Shown here one piece after another: positions 27,293-36,339 of a DNA stretch of 64,000 nucleotides. Source of the stretch: Achromobacter animicus. GTDB lineage: Bacteria > Pseudomonadota > Gammaproteobacteria > Burkholderiales > Burkholderiaceae_B. Positions within the stretch are counted from its first letter, which is position 1. Each line of letters opens with the position of its first letter. The DNA lies in contig NZ_CADIJM010000002.1 of NCBI RefSeq assembly GCF_902859585.1, positions 186,001 to 250,000 of the forward strand, written 5' to 3'. A program made the translations under genes and the position numbers. The notes beneath the pieces are model-generated. The model made no database searches, was not told the origin of the DNA, and was given only the letters and a program-made list of their open reading frames with translations.

Positions 27293-28569
27293 TTGGCGGG
27301 CTCCAGCAGAGGGGCGGCTTCGCCGGCGTCGCGCCACAGGGTCAGCGCCCAGCGGCAGGCGGCAAGGCCGGCGGCGAACAACGCCAGCGGCACCAGCCAG
27401 GTCGACATGGCAAGCGGCGCCCACTCCTGGCCGAACAGCGGGATGGCGGGCCAGCCGGCCTCGGGGTTCATGGCGAGGAGGGCGCGGTAATCGCGCGCGA
27501 ACATGCGTTGCAAGAGTTCGACGGTGAAGACGGTGGCGCCAGTCAGAAGCAGACCCCCGGCCACCGACACCGCGGCGCGCGGCAGCCAGTTGGCCAGGCC
27601 GCGCTCGCGCAGCGACTTGGCCGCGCGTTGCACCAGTCCGACCAGGCCGTCCGGCACGAACAGCATCACCAGCACGAACAGGATGCCTTGATACAGCAGC
27701 CAGGACCGCGTGATGTCGGCCAGCGTCTGCGACAGGAACGTCAGGATGGACGCGCCCAGCACCGGACCCAGGAACGCGTTGACGCCGCCGATGTAGGCGA
27801 ACAGCACCGCGTCGGTGGACAGCTTGACCTCGAACAGCACGTAGTTGCCGGCCTCGATGTTCAGCGCCTGCAGGCCGCCCGCAATGCCGGCAAACATCGC
27901 CGACAGCGCGAACACCATGGTCTTGAGCGCATGCGGGCGGTAGCCCAGGTAGCGCAGGCGGTTGGCGTTTTCGCGCAGGCCCAGCGTCAGGCGGCCCAGC
28001 GGCGTGCGCGTCAGGCCGTACAGCGCGGCCAGCGACACCACCACCCAGGCCAGCACCAGGTAATAGACCTCGATGTCGGACCCGAAGGTAAAGCCCCACG
28101 CAGGCATGCGCATGGCGGATACGCCCGCCTCGCCGCCGAAGACGCCTTTCAGGTGCGGCGCCAGCGCGTGCAGCAGTTCGGCCAGCGCCAGCGTGATCAT
28201 CGAAAAGTACACACCTGACCGCATGGTGGCGAACCAGCCGGCGACCACGCCGAACAGCAGCCCGGCCACGCCGCCCACGAGCGGCATCAGCGGCGTGGGC
28301 AGCAGACCCGCGCCGCCCAGCGCATTCATCGCATGGATGGTGGCAAAGGTGCCGACGCCAAAGTACGCGGCATGACCGAACGACAGCATGCCGCCCTGGC
28401 CGGCCAGCAAATTGAAGGCGCAGGCGAACAGTGCGGCAATCAGCATCTGCACGGCCGCCACGAGCTGGCCGGCAGGCAGCAGCCACGGCAGCGCGCATAG
28501 CGCGGCCACACACAGGATCAACAGCAGCGCGCCCGTGGCGCGGCCGGTGGAGGGGGTGGAATGGCTCAT
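27289..28569 (-). CDS. livM: Branched-chain-type ABC transporter permease LivM, with C-terminal extension
   Basis: 426 residues. The conserved core includes LLAGQGGMLSFGHAAYFGVG (about 55-74) and the EAA-like GLRENANRLRYLGY. After the usual end at about residue 330 there are some 90 additional residues, including hydrophobic segments around VAGGLLLTGATVFTVELL and WLVPLALFAAGLAACRWAL, so two extra membrane spans are likely. ATGA overlap with livH. Forms the inner-membrane channel with LivH. Confidence 0.93.
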   Translation of the reverse strand: MSHSTPSTGRATGALLLILCVAALCALPWLLPAGQLVAAVQMLIAALFACAFNLLAGQGGMLSFGHAAYFGVGTFATIHAMNALGGAGLLPTPLMPLVGGVAGLLFGVVAGWFATMRSGVYFSMITLALAELLHALAPHLKGVFGGEAGVSAMRMPAWGFTFGSDIEVYYLVLAWVVVSLAALYGLTRTPLGRLTLGLRENANRLRYLGYRPHALKTMVFALSAMFAGIAGGLQALNIEAGNYVLFEVKLSTDAVLFAYIGGVNAFLGPVLGASILTFLSQTLADITRSWLLYQGILFVLVMLFVPDGLVGLVQRAAKSLRERGLANWLPRAAVSVAGGLLLTGATVFTVELLQRMFARDYRALLAMNPEAGWPAIPLFGQEWAPLAMSTWLVPLALFAAGLAACRWALTLWRDAGEAAPLLEPAK

Positions 28570-29507
28570 GCCTGCTCTCCTTTCAGGCCCGACGGCTTGA
28601 CCAGCAGCACCACCAGCATCAGCAGAAACGGCAGCGTCGCGGCCAGGCTGGAGATCTTCACCGTCATCAGGCCGCCCACGCTTTCGGCCCAGTCACGCGC
28701 GCCGAACAGGCCGAACAACGTCGCAAGGCTGGCGTCGATGCCGACCGAGAACGAGCTGATCAGGCCGATCAACAGCGAGGCGATCATGGCGCCTTCCAGC
28801 GAACCCAGTCCACCCACCACGACCACCACGAACACCAGCACGCCCAGTTCCAGCGCCATGTTCGGGTTGGTGGTGTAGAACGCGCCCGCCACCGCGCCGG
28901 CAAGGCCCGCCATCGCGGCGCCCACGCCGAACACGCTCATGAAGACGAGCGGCACGTTGTGACCCAGCGCCTCGGCCATGCGCGGACGGTAGATGGCCGA
29001 GCGCACCACGATGCCCACACGGGTGCGCGACAGCAGCAGGTAGATCACCGCGAACATCGCGATCGACACGCCGCCCATCAGCAGGCGGTAGAACGGATAA
29101 TCCGCGTCGAACACGCGGAACGCCGCGAAGTTCAGGAACTGCGGCACGCGGTAGTCGACGGGAAAATCGCCGTAGAAGAGCTTGACCAGCTCGGCGACGA
29201 TGAACGCCAGCCCGAAGGTCACCAGCAATTCCTGCGCGTGGCCAAACTTGTGCACGCGGCGCAGGAAAAAGCGTTCGACGCCCATGCCCAGCACGCCCGA
29301 AATGATCGTGGCCAGCACGAGGGCCGCCCAGAAGCCCGTGACGGGCGTCAGCGTGTAGGCGGCGTAGGCGCCAATCATGTAGAACGAGGCGTGCGCAAAG
29401 TTCAGCACGCCCATCATTCCGAAAATCAATGTCAGGCCTGCCGACACCATGAATAGCAGCAGGCCGTAGATCACGCCGTTCAACAGCGAGACGGTAAAGT
29501 ATTCCAT
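28566..29507 (-). CDS. livH: Branched-chain-type ABC transporter permease LivH
   Basis: 313-residue inner-membrane permease. GLTLIFGMMGVLNFAHASFYMIG near the N-terminus and VVVVGGLGSLEGAMIASLLIG near the C-terminus are Liv permease hallmarks. It is first after livK, separated by 146 bp containing a GC-rich hairpin. It overlaps livM by four bases. Substrate not determined by the permease sequence. Confidence 0.94.
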   Translation of the reverse strand: MEYFTVSLLNGVIYGLLLFMVSAGLTLIFGMMGVLNFAHASFYMIGAYAAYTLTPVTGFWAALVLATIISGVLGMGVERFFLRRVHKFGHAQELLVTFGLAFIVAELVKLFYGDFPVDYRVPQFLNFAAFRVFDADYPFYRLLMGGVSIAMFAVIYLLLSRTRVGIVVRSAIYRPRMAEALGHNVPLVFMSVFGVGAAMAGLAGAVAGAFYTTNPNMALELGVLVFVVVVVGGLGSLEGAMIASLLIGLISSFSVGIDASLATLFGLFGARDWAESVGGLMTVKISSLAATLPFLLMLVVLLVKPSGLKGEQA

Positions 29508-29526
29508 GTCCGCTCCAGGATTCTTG

Positions 29527-29549
29527 CGCGGGACGCCGGGCGTCCCGCG
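29527..29549. other. Intra-operon hairpin between livK and livH
   Basis: Perfect 10-bp stem CGCGGGACGC/GCGTCCCGCG with a CGG loop and no T-tract, in the livK-livH spacer. It could protect the upstream livK message from 3' exonucleases, giving more binding protein than permease. Confidence 0.6.
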
Positions 29550-29653
29550 AGCGATTGCGCACGTTGTTTTTGCCCGGCCCGCGCCGGGTGTGCGCTTGTC
29601 ATGTGCCGGCGGCGGCCCGTTCGCGTTTCAGCGCCCGGGCCGCCGCGCCGGCA

Positions 29654-30889
29654 TCACTTCGGACGTTGCATCTTGCAGGTGGCCTGCACCGGCGCGGACA
29701 CGTCGGCCGCGGCCAGCACCTTGACCGGTTCAAAGCCCATGTCGGTGCCGTCCGCCTTGTACTTGGCGTTCTTGCTGACCTTGGACACGACCATCGGCAG
29801 TTGCACCTGGTGGTCTTCGGCGCGCATCGTGTAGTCGCCCAGCGCGGACTTGTAGGTGACCTGCTCCAGCGCGACGGCCAGTTCGGGCACCGACAGCTTG
29901 CCGTCCTTGGGCTTGACCTGCTTCAAGGCTTCGCCCAGGAAGCGAACGCCGATCACGGTCTGCGGCTCGGTGTAGCTGGGATAGTGGCCGGTCTTGGACT
30001 TGTAGTCCTCGGCAAACTTCGCGCCTTCCTCGCCCGCGGCCTCGATGTTGTACGGGTGCGCGATGTAATGGCCCATTGCGACTTCGCCGGCGTTGGCCAG
30101 GTTGCCCACCTGGTCCAGGAACACCGTGGCAAAGCGCACCTTCAGGCCGGCGGCCTGCGTGGCCTTCATCAGCAGCAGCAGGTCGTTGGACCAGTTGCCG
30201 GTGATCACCGTGTCCGGCGTGGCCGAACGGATGCGCGCCACGTACGGTGCGAAGTCCTGGATCTTGTTGACCTCGTGCAGCGTCTTGCCGACCACCTCGT
30301 AGCCGTAGTCCTTGGCAAAGCGCTCGGTCGCGCCTTCCATGTCCTGGCCCCAGGAGTAGTTCTGGTTGATGGCGTACACGCGCTTGCCCAGCGTGCCGTC
30401 GGCCGACATCACCGACGCCAGCGCCTTCACGCGCAGGTCGGCGTTGGTGGTGAAGCGGAAGTGGTAGAAGTGGCACTTCTGGCCGGTCAGCTCAAGCGCC
30501 TCGCCGCCCACGTTCAGGAAGACGATTTCCTTGCCGGGGTTGCGCAGGTTGTGCTTGCGCACGTCTTCCGTCAGCTGGCCGGAAATCGCCGATGACGACC
30601 CTTGCACCAGCACTTGCACGCCCTCGGCGGCAGCGGCGCGGAAGCGGTCGGAGGCGCCCACGGGGCCGCCCTGGTTGTCGAACTCCACCAGTTCCAGCGG
30701 CTGGCTGTTCCAGCCGCCGGCCGCGTTGATGCGATCCAGCTCGTATTTGACGGCGGCACGGAACATCAGGCCGGTCGAGGCCTGCGGGCCCGACAGCGTT
30801 TCGATCAGGCCGATCTTGACGGGCGCGGCGTGGGCGGTGGCGGCGAGTCCGGCCAGGCACAGCAGACCGGTGGTGAAAGCCAATTTCAT
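29654..30889 (-). CDS. Periplasmic branched-chain-type substrate-binding protein
   Basis: 411 residues with a Sec signal peptide (MKLAFTTGLLCLAGLAATAHA, cleaved after AHA). The mature part is type I binding-protein fold: VKIGLIETLSGPQASTG, INAAGGWNSQPLELVEFDNQG and a later YTEPQTVIGVRFLGEAL. First gene of the leftward operon that ends at lpdA, so it presumably captures the substrate of the E1-E2-E3 pathway. Liv-type binding proteins accept amino acids, aromatic acids, amides or polyols; no substrate can be assigned. Confidence 0.93.
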   Translation of the reverse strand: MKLAFTTGLLCLAGLAATAHAAPVKIGLIETLSGPQASTGLMFRAAVKYELDRINAAGGWNSQPLELVEFDNQGGPVGASDRFRAAAAEGVQVLVQGSSSAISGQLTEDVRKHNLRNPGKEIVFLNVGGEALELTGQKCHFYHFRFTTNADLRVKALASVMSADGTLGKRVYAINQNYSWGQDMEGATERFAKDYGYEVVGKTLHEVNKIQDFAPYVARIRSATPDTVITGNWSNDLLLLMKATQAAGLKVRFATVFLDQVGNLANAGEVAMGHYIAHPYNIEAAGEEGAKFAEDYKSKTGHYPSYTEPQTVIGVRFLGEALKQVKPKDGKLSVPELAVALEQVTYKSALGDYTMRAEDHQVQLPMVVSKVSKNAKYKADGTDMGFEPVKVLAAADVSAPVQATCKMQRPK

Positions 30890-31380
30890 GCGTGTCTCCT
30901 CCGTTGAACGGGAGTGTGGTGATTGCGTGGGTCAGGCAGGCGCGCGCGCCGCATCGCCGCCGCGCCGCAAGGGCGCGAAAGCGATGGGGAGCGAAGACGG
31001 GGAAGTGGCGGCGGCCACGGTCGCACAAGGCGCCGGGGCGAAACGCCGGCCGGGCAGGGCACGAAGCCGCCGGGGCGTCTGAAGGTGCGCCGTCGGACGT
31101 GCCGAGGGCGCGGATGCGGTCATGCTGCCGGTGAAGTTCACCTGGTTGTCCCCTGCCTGTTTATGCGGCGTGTCGCCGTGTTTTTCTGACTGACTTGCCT
31201 GAAAACGTCCGTTGAATTACGCTGTCAGCACAAGTTGTCAGGCAACTTTATCAAGTTGTCCGATAAATCATAGGCCAGGCGTTTTTCTCGTGTCAAGCAA
31301 CGGATTCAGCAGTTCAATCGGAATTTGCACCGTTGCCGCGACAGCGCCGCGGACCGCTAAAAACAGCTTCAGGAGACAGG
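30890..31380. other. Divergent intergenic region between livK and the SDR gene
   Basis: 491 bp without a gene. The livK-proximal ~280 bp is GC-rich and shows no structure I would call functional. From about 31190 it becomes AT-richer and carries the paired operator described at 31232-31266. The SDR gene has a clear AGGAGA ribosome binding site at its end. Confidence 0.7.
31232..31266. promoter_or_regulatory. Paired operator, probable site of the GntR (FCD) regulator
   Basis: Two sites share TTGTCnGryAA: TTGTCAGGCAA (31235-31245), within the near-perfect palindrome AAGTTGTCAGGCAACTT (31232-31248), and TTGTCCGATAA (31256-31266). Centres are 21 bp apart, two helical turns. Both carry a leading AAG. 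FCD-type GntR proteins commonly bind TTGTC-n-GACAA-like sites; control by the GntR gene at 32268 is inferred from proximity. Confidence 0.65.
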
Positions 31381-32118
31381 ATGATTTCGTTCGAGGGGCA
31401 GGTTGCCGCCATCACTGGCGCGGGCAACGGCATCGGGCTGGCGACGGCGCGCCTCATGGCCGCGCACGGCGCGCGGCTGGTGCTGACCGACATCGACAAC
31501 GCGCGGCTGGAGGAGGTGGCGGCAGAGCTCGACCCCACCGGGCAGCGCGTCTACACGCATGCGCTGGACGTGTCGCTGTCGCACGATTGCGAACGGGTGT
31601 TCGAGGCGGCGGCCAAGCATTTCGGTGGGCTGGATCACCTGGTCCACTGCGCGGGCATCTACCCGGAACAGCTCGTCAAGGACACCAGCGACGAGTCCTG
31701 GCGCACGCTGATGCGCGTGAATCTGGACGGCACGTTCTACGTGTGCCGCGCCGCCCAGCGCCATCTGCGCCACGACGGTTCGATCGTCCTGTTGACGTCG
31801 CTGGCCGCGCAGCGCGGCAGCTATGCCCACGCCGCCTATTCCGCGTCCAAGGGCGCGGTGCAGAGCTTCACCCGCAGCCTGGCATTGGAACTGGCCCCGC
31901 AGATCCGCGTGAACGCGGTGGCGCCCGGCATCATCGCCACGTCCATGACGCATGACCTGATCGGGCAGAAGGGCGCGCAGTTGCTGGAAAGCACGCCGCT
32001 GCGCCGCTTCGGCACGGCCGAGGAGATCGCGGGCACTATCGCGTTCCTGTGCTCGCCGCTGGCGTCATTTGTGACGGGCGAGGTCATGCAGGTCAATGGC
32101 GGGATCTATATCGCTTAA
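31381..32118 (+). CDS. Short-chain dehydrogenase/reductase
   Basis: 245 residues; classical SDR with TGAGNGIG (about 11-18), HCAGIY, a catalytic Ser in LLTSLAAQRG, Tyr-x3-Lys in YSASKGAV and the C-terminal VTGEVMQVNGGIYIA. ATG 31381 follows AGGAGA. Transcribed opposite to livK and toward the GntR regulator. Presumably oxidises or reduces an intermediate of the same pathway. Confidence 0.93.
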   Translation: MISFEGQVAAITGAGNGIGLATARLMAAHGARLVLTDIDNARLEEVAAELDPTGQRVYTHALDVSLSHDCERVFEAAAKHFGGLDHLVHCAGIYPEQLVKDTSDESWRTLMRVNLDGTFYVCRAAQRHLRHDGSIVLLTSLAAQRGSYAHAAYSASKGAVQSFTRSLALELAPQIRVNAVAPGIIATSMTHDLIGQKGAQLLESTPLRRFGTAEEIAGTIAFLCSPLASFVTGEVMQVNGGIYIA

Positions 32119-32267
32119 AGTGCAGGAACGCGGCGCGCCGGGAGAAACCGGCAAACCTATAATTTCCAAGGCGCTGCCGCGAAGATGCCTGTCAGGACCC
32201 CCACGCGAGACATTCCTATAAACATGGCCGCCGCACCCGCGCGCCGCCCTCACGTTTGAAGATCCCC

Positions 32268-33014
32268 ATGCAGCCCAGTCAAGAATCCGATCCGACGCGC
32301 GCCGCGCCTCGCAGTTCGCTATCCGCGGCGGTGGCGGATGCCCTGGCCGACCAGATACGCCAAGGCGTGCTGGCCCCCGGCGACCGTCTGCCCACCGAAA
32401 AGCAATTGACCGAAATGCATTCGGTCAGCCGCGCGGTCGTGCGCGAAGCGCTGGCTCGCCTCAAATCCGAAGGACTGGTCACGTCGCAGCAAGGCAGCGG
32501 CGTGTTCGTCGATCCGAACTTCCAGAAGAACGCCTTTCGCATCGCCGCGCCCACGCCGGGCGACAACCAGGACCTGGAACACATCCTTGAGCTGATGCTG
32601 TCCATCGAGGTCACGGCGGCGCGCTATGCGGCGCAGCGGCGCACCGATCCTGATTTGAAAAAGATGCGGCAGGCGCTGGTGGGCATGGAGTACGCGCTCA
32701 TCAACGACAAGCTGGGCGACGAGGAAGACTACCAATTTCACCAGGCCATCGTGCAGGCCACGCACAACCCGCATCTGGTGGCGCTGAACGATTATCTGGA
32801 AGCGAACGTGCGGCGCGTCATCCGGAGTGCGCGCAACAACACCGCGCGGATGTATGCAGAGCGCATGGCCGCGGTGCAGAGTGAGCATCAGGTCATCTTC
32901 GCGGCCATCGAAGCCGGGGACCCCGATGCGGCGGGGCGTGCGGCCGAACAGCATCTGCGCAACGCGGCGGACCGGCTGCGGTTGTTTCAGGCGGAGCGCC
33001 CGGCGCCGGTCTAG
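32268..33014 (+). CDS. GntR-family regulator, FCD subfamily
   Basis: 248 residues. N-terminal winged helix: DALADQIRQGVLAPGDRLPTEKQL and VSRAVVREALARLKSEGLV, with QQGSGVFV as the wing. The C-terminal FCD domain shows the usual acidic and His metal ligands in DYQFHQAIVQATHNP, SEHQVIFAAIEAGD and AEQHLR. ATG 32268 is preferred over a TTG four codons upstream. FCD regulators usually respond to a carboxylic acid; this one is the best candidate regulator of the divergent catabolic operon. Confidence 0.94.
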   Translation: MQPSQESDPTRAAPRSSLSAAVADALADQIRQGVLAPGDRLPTEKQLTEMHSVSRAVVREALARLKSEGLVTSQQGSGVFVDPNFQKNAFRIAAPTPGDNQDLEHILELMLSIEVTAARYAAQRRTDPDLKKMRQALVGMEYALINDKLGDEEDYQFHQAIVQATHNPHLVALNDYLEANVRRVIRSARNNTARMYAERMAAVQSEHQVIFAAIEAGDPDAAGRAAEQHLRNAADRLRLFQAERPAPV

Positions 33015-33067
33015 CGTGCCTCGGTCTGGCGCGCCCCGGTCTGATCCCATGACGAGCGCGCCGTCCT

Positions 33068-34405
33068 TTACGCGAAGGTCTGCTCCATCTCGCGCCGGAA
33101 CTGCACCGCCGTCCAGCGTTCGTCGTATTCCACATCGCGCCAGCGGATCGCCTGCGACTGGCGCACGGGATTCTTCAGCTTGACCTTGTTCGACAACCCC
33201 AGCGGCAGATAGCCTTCCTCGACCGAATCGGGGGCTGGCATCAGGCGCCCGTACACCGTATAGCCGCCTTCGCCGTCCAGGATCTGGCCGGCTTGCAGGT
33301 CGCGCTTGGCCGTCGCCACGACGTCACCATGCCAGCCGGCCGGCGCACCCGTCGGCTCTCGCCGCAGGCCTACGCTGGCCACGCTGATGCCCAACTCAAG
33401 CCCGATCAGGTGGTAAGGCTTGTACATGGCGGTGAAATTGCCGCTCGGATCGGTGACCAGGCCGTATTCCTGGAAGCAGCGCCGCACGTAGTCGCTGTCG
33501 GCCGCCAGCGTGACATACACGCCCCAGCGCAGGTCCCGGAACACCGGCCGGCCGTCGCGTTCCAGCGACGATATCACCTCGACCTGGCCGCGATGGTGCA
33601 GCATGCCGCCATCTTCGCGGGGACGCAGCACGCGCGCCAGGTCGTCCACGCCGCACGGCGGAAAGTGCAGGCCGGACGGCGAGGGCAGCAGGCCCGTGGC
33701 ATTGGAGACGGCCGCCATCTCGATGGCGCTCTTGGTGCCATCCAGAAAGCTGTTGAACATCTGCGCGTTGAAGTCGCCCGCCGCCACCATTTCCGCCGTG
33801 AAGCCGTAATAGGGCCAGACGGTATCGGGCGTGGACGTATGGAATTCCGGCAGGTACTTGGTGCCCTTGCCGGCGGCCATGACTTCAAAGCCGCTGGCGC
33901 GGGCCCAGTCCACCATTTCGCAGATCAGCGCGGGCTGGTCGCCATAAGCCAGCGAATAGACGATGCCCGCCTCGCGGGCGCGGCGCGCCAGCAGCGGGCC
34001 GGCCAGCGCGTCGGCTTCGACGTTGACCATGATGATGTGCTTGCCGTATTCGCAGCAGGTCAGCACGTGCGTGATGCCGGCCGCGGCCTGGCCGGTGGCG
34101 TCGATGACGATGTCTACGTCGGGACTGGCGATGACGGTGCGCGCATCGTCGCAGAAATAGACCTTGCCGTTCTTGTACGCGTCATTGATGCTGCTGGCGT
34201 TGAGCGCGCCCGCGGGCCAGCCGACCCGGGTCAGCGCGGCGCGAGCCCGGTCCGGCACCAGGTCCGCGACGGCGACCAGCCGCATCCCCGGCGTGCGCGG
34301 GGCCTGACTCATGAACATGGCGCCGAACTTTCCGGCGCCCAACAATGCGACGCGCAGCGGCTTGTGGTCGGCTTCTCGCTGCTTGAGCAGACGGTACAGA
34401 TTCAT
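33068..34405 (-). CDS. NAD(P)-binding oxidoreductase with C-terminal SAF domain
   Basis: 445 residues. An N-terminal Rossmann fold (LRVALLGAGKFGAMFMSQA, about 18-36) is followed by a homoserine-dehydrogenase-like catalytic region (ISLAYGDQPALICEM-type segment, AAGKGTKYLPEFH) and a SAF-like C-terminus (AKRDLQAGQILDGEGGYTVYG). Proteins of this kind are often mislabelled as FlgA-like because of the SAF domain. Strong GGAGGAG before ATG 34405. It may serve the catabolic locus to its left or be independent; substrate unknown. Confidence 0.85.
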   Translation of the reverse strand: MNLYRLLKQREADHKPLRVALLGAGKFGAMFMSQAPRTPGMRLVAVADLVPDRARAALTRVGWPAGALNASSINDAYKNGKVYFCDDARTVIASPDVDIVIDATGQAAAGITHVLTCCEYGKHIIMVNVEADALAGPLLARRAREAGIVYSLAYGDQPALICEMVDWARASGFEVMAAGKGTKYLPEFHTSTPDTVWPYYGFTAEMVAAGDFNAQMFNSFLDGTKSAIEMAAVSNATGLLPSPSGLHFPPCGVDDLARVLRPREDGGMLHHRGQVEVISSLERDGRPVFRDLRWGVYVTLAADSDYVRRCFQEYGLVTDPSGNFTAMYKPYHLIGLELGISVASVGLRREPTGAPAGWHGDVVATAKRDLQAGQILDGEGGYTVYGRLMPAPDSVEEGYLPLGLSNKVKLKNPVRQSQAIRWRDVEYDERWTAVQFRREMEQTFA

Positions 34406-34476
34406 GGCGCGGGCTCCTCCTGGGTGGGGCGTACGACTCCACAGGATAGTCCCAAACGATGACGCCTGAACAGGAC

Positions 34477-35037
34477 TCAGGCATCTGCCGTATAGAGCTC
34501 GCCGGCCAGCACGTTGCGCCAGTTCTGCCACGTGATGCGCGGGCGGTCCGTCACCTCGCGGTTGTAGGGCGCGTCGAACAGGATGTGCTTCCAGCGCGGC
34601 CGCACGGCGCCTTCGATATGCGGCTTGTCGTCGATGAGCAGATGGCCCTGCACCAGCGTCTTGTCCTTGGTCAGGATCAGCCGGTTGGTGGCCTCGCGGC
34701 CCAGATTCTTTTCCACCCACAGGTATTTTTCGGCGACGCAGTTTTCAAACTGCGACAGCGGCGACGAGCAGATCCGCACATCCATGCCAAGCGCCAGCAG
34801 TTCCTTGACCGCGTCCAGCGCGCCGGGCACGGGCGGCAGATTGCGGATGAAACCCGGCGCGGTGTAGATCGCCTCGGCCATGCCGCGTAGTTCGGGGCCG
34901 TAATCCTCGCGGATGTAGAAGGACTTGCGGTCCTCGAACGCGATGGGCGCGATGTCCGGGTGGCGTTCGCGCCAGGCGTCGATGAAGGCGTGTTCGAAAT
35001 CGGCCAGCACGCCGTCTTGATCCAGCAGGATGATCAT
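34477..35037 (-). CDS. 5' nucleotidase, deoxy (NT5C/YqfW-type HAD phosphatase)
   Basis: 186 residues from ATG 35037. HAD motif I is LLDQDGVLADF with both aspartates, motif II falls at RICSSPLSQF, and the Lys and motif III parts are ILTKDKTLVQGHLLIDDKP. Fits 5'(3')-deoxyribonucleotidases, which dephosphorylate (deoxy)nucleoside monophosphates in the cytosol. An upstream TTG would add only seven residues. Confidence 0.87.
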   Translation of the reverse strand: MIILLDQDGVLADFEHAFIDAWRERHPDIAPIAFEDRKSFYIREDYGPELRGMAEAIYTAPGFIRNLPPVPGALDAVKELLALGMDVRICSSPLSQFENCVAEKYLWVEKNLGREATNRLILTKDKTLVQGHLLIDDKPHIEGAVRPRWKHILFDAPYNREVTDRPRITWQNWRNVLAGELYTADA

Positions 35038-35073
35038 GGGGGTCCCAAACGTTGGCAACCGTAGGATTGTGCC

Positions 35074-35604
35074 CTAGCCGACCAGCGGCCGGGATTGCGC
35101 CACGATGCGGTAACGGCTGCCGCCGGTCAGCGATTCGGACGCGACCAGCACCATGCGGTCGTAATGCCAGTCCAGCGGCGCGGGCGCGTCGGCGGGCGGC
35201 GCGGCGTGCGTGATGTTGCGCAGCAACGTGACGTGCGGGCGGAACGGCTGGGTCGGCGGGGTCAGTCCATAGCCGGACAGCCACTGCCAGAGATCGTCGT
35301 GGGCCTGCTGCAGCCCCGGGGGCGTCTCGGCGGGACCCGCCCAAAGAATGCGCTGGCGGTGGAAGACCCCGAAGCGGTCCAGCCGCACATCGCCCGGCGT
35401 CAGGCGGCGTTCGGGCGTGGCGGCCGCCAGCTCGTCGGCCAGGGCGCTGTCGACGGGCCCCAGGAAGGCGAGCGTCAGATGCAGCGTCTCGGTGCGCATG
35501 GCGCGTCCGCCCATGGCCGGCTTTGCGGCTTCCGCCCAGCCGGCCAGCGACGCCGCCAGCGGGGGAGACGGCCACAGCGCGTAGAAGAGGCGGATGGTGG
35601 ACAT
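35074..35604 (-). CDS. thpR: RNA 2',3'-cyclic phosphodiesterase
   Basis: 176 residues from ATG 35604 (MSTIRLFYAL). Two-histidine (2H) phosphoesterase: HLTLAFLG and HVTLLRN are the paired H-x-T-x motifs. Hydrolyses RNA 2',3'-cyclic phosphates and was first known as a 2'-5' RNA ligase. Only 36 bp separate it from the nucleotidase gene downstream, so the two may be co-transcribed. Confidence 0.93.
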   Translation of the reverse strand: MSTIRLFYALWPSPPLAASLAGWAEAAKPAMGGRAMRTETLHLTLAFLGPVDSALADELAAATPERRLTPGDVRLDRFGVFHRQRILWAGPAETPPGLQQAHDDLWQWLSGYGLTPPTQPFRPHVTLLRNITHAAPPADAPAPLDWHYDRMVLVASESLTGGSRYRIVAQSRPLVG

Positions 35605-35652
35605 GCGCTGATTGTAGGTCGCGTCTGCGAGGGGCGGGCCCACCGTTTTCCT

Positions 35653-36339
35653 TCAGCCGTAATGCTCGTCGTCCAGCAGCATGTCCTCGAAGAACGCGCC
35701 GAACCGGCGTTGGGGATCCAGTAGGTGGATCTCCAGGATCCAGCGCATGTCCGACGGCGCGATGTCCAGATCGGCAAGCGACCCGGTGTGAATGGCCGCG
35801 TGGGGAAAGTCGGAAATCCGGTGGCCGGGCAGCTCGAAGTTCAGCGCCCAACCCATGGCGCGCGCCTGGCGGTCGGCGTGGGCATAGAGCGCATGGCCGG
35901 TCAGGCGTTCGCGCAACCATCGGTCGCGCACGTCGTGGAAGAGGATTTCGGCATCGCGCGCGCAGCGCGCCTGCTCGGCGTTGCCACCCAATACGAATGA
36001 CTTGCCGCCGTCGCCTTCCCAGGCGTCGAGGCGGGGTGCGATGTCCAGAAAGAAAATGTCGTCTTCGCCCAGCACCGCGCCCGGCTCGGACGGCTGGCGC
36101 ATGGACTTGAGCGTGTTGGCGCCAAAGCGCACCCGCGTGGGATGCCAGCTCAGGGCCATGCCGGCGTCGATGAGTGTCTGCTTGGCGAGCCTCACGGCGT
36201 CTTCCTCCACCATGCCGGGCTGGATGCGGGCGGCGATGTCGGCAATGGCCTGGCGCGTCTTGTTGCGCGCCCGCAGCATGCCGTCCACGGAGAAGGCGGG
36301 GCCAACGCGTTCGCTGGCGGGGGAAGGAGGCATCGTCAT
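35653..36339 (-). CDS. M24-family metallopeptidase-like protein
   Basis: 228 residues with the pita-bread fold of methionine aminopeptidase and prolidase. The five metal ligands can be placed: Asp99 in FFLDIAP, Asp110 in WEGDGGKSF, His173 or His180 in PGHRISDFPH, Glu203 in WILEIHLL and Glu218 in GAFFEDMLL. It is short for the family, consisting only of the catalytic domain. AGGAA precedes ATG 36339. Substrate unknown; it could be an aminopeptidase or a creatinase-like hydrolase. Confidence 0.88.
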   Translation of the reverse strand: MTMPPSPASERVGPAFSVDGMLRARNKTRQAIADIAARIQPGMVEEDAVRLAKQTLIDAGMALSWHPTRVRFGANTLKSMRQPSEPGAVLGEDDIFFLDIAPRLDAWEGDGGKSFVLGGNAEQARCARDAEILFHDVRDRWLRERLTGHALYAHADRQARAMGWALNFELPGHRISDFPHAAIHTGSLADLDIAPSDMRWILEIHLLDPQRRFGAFFEDMLLDDEHYG

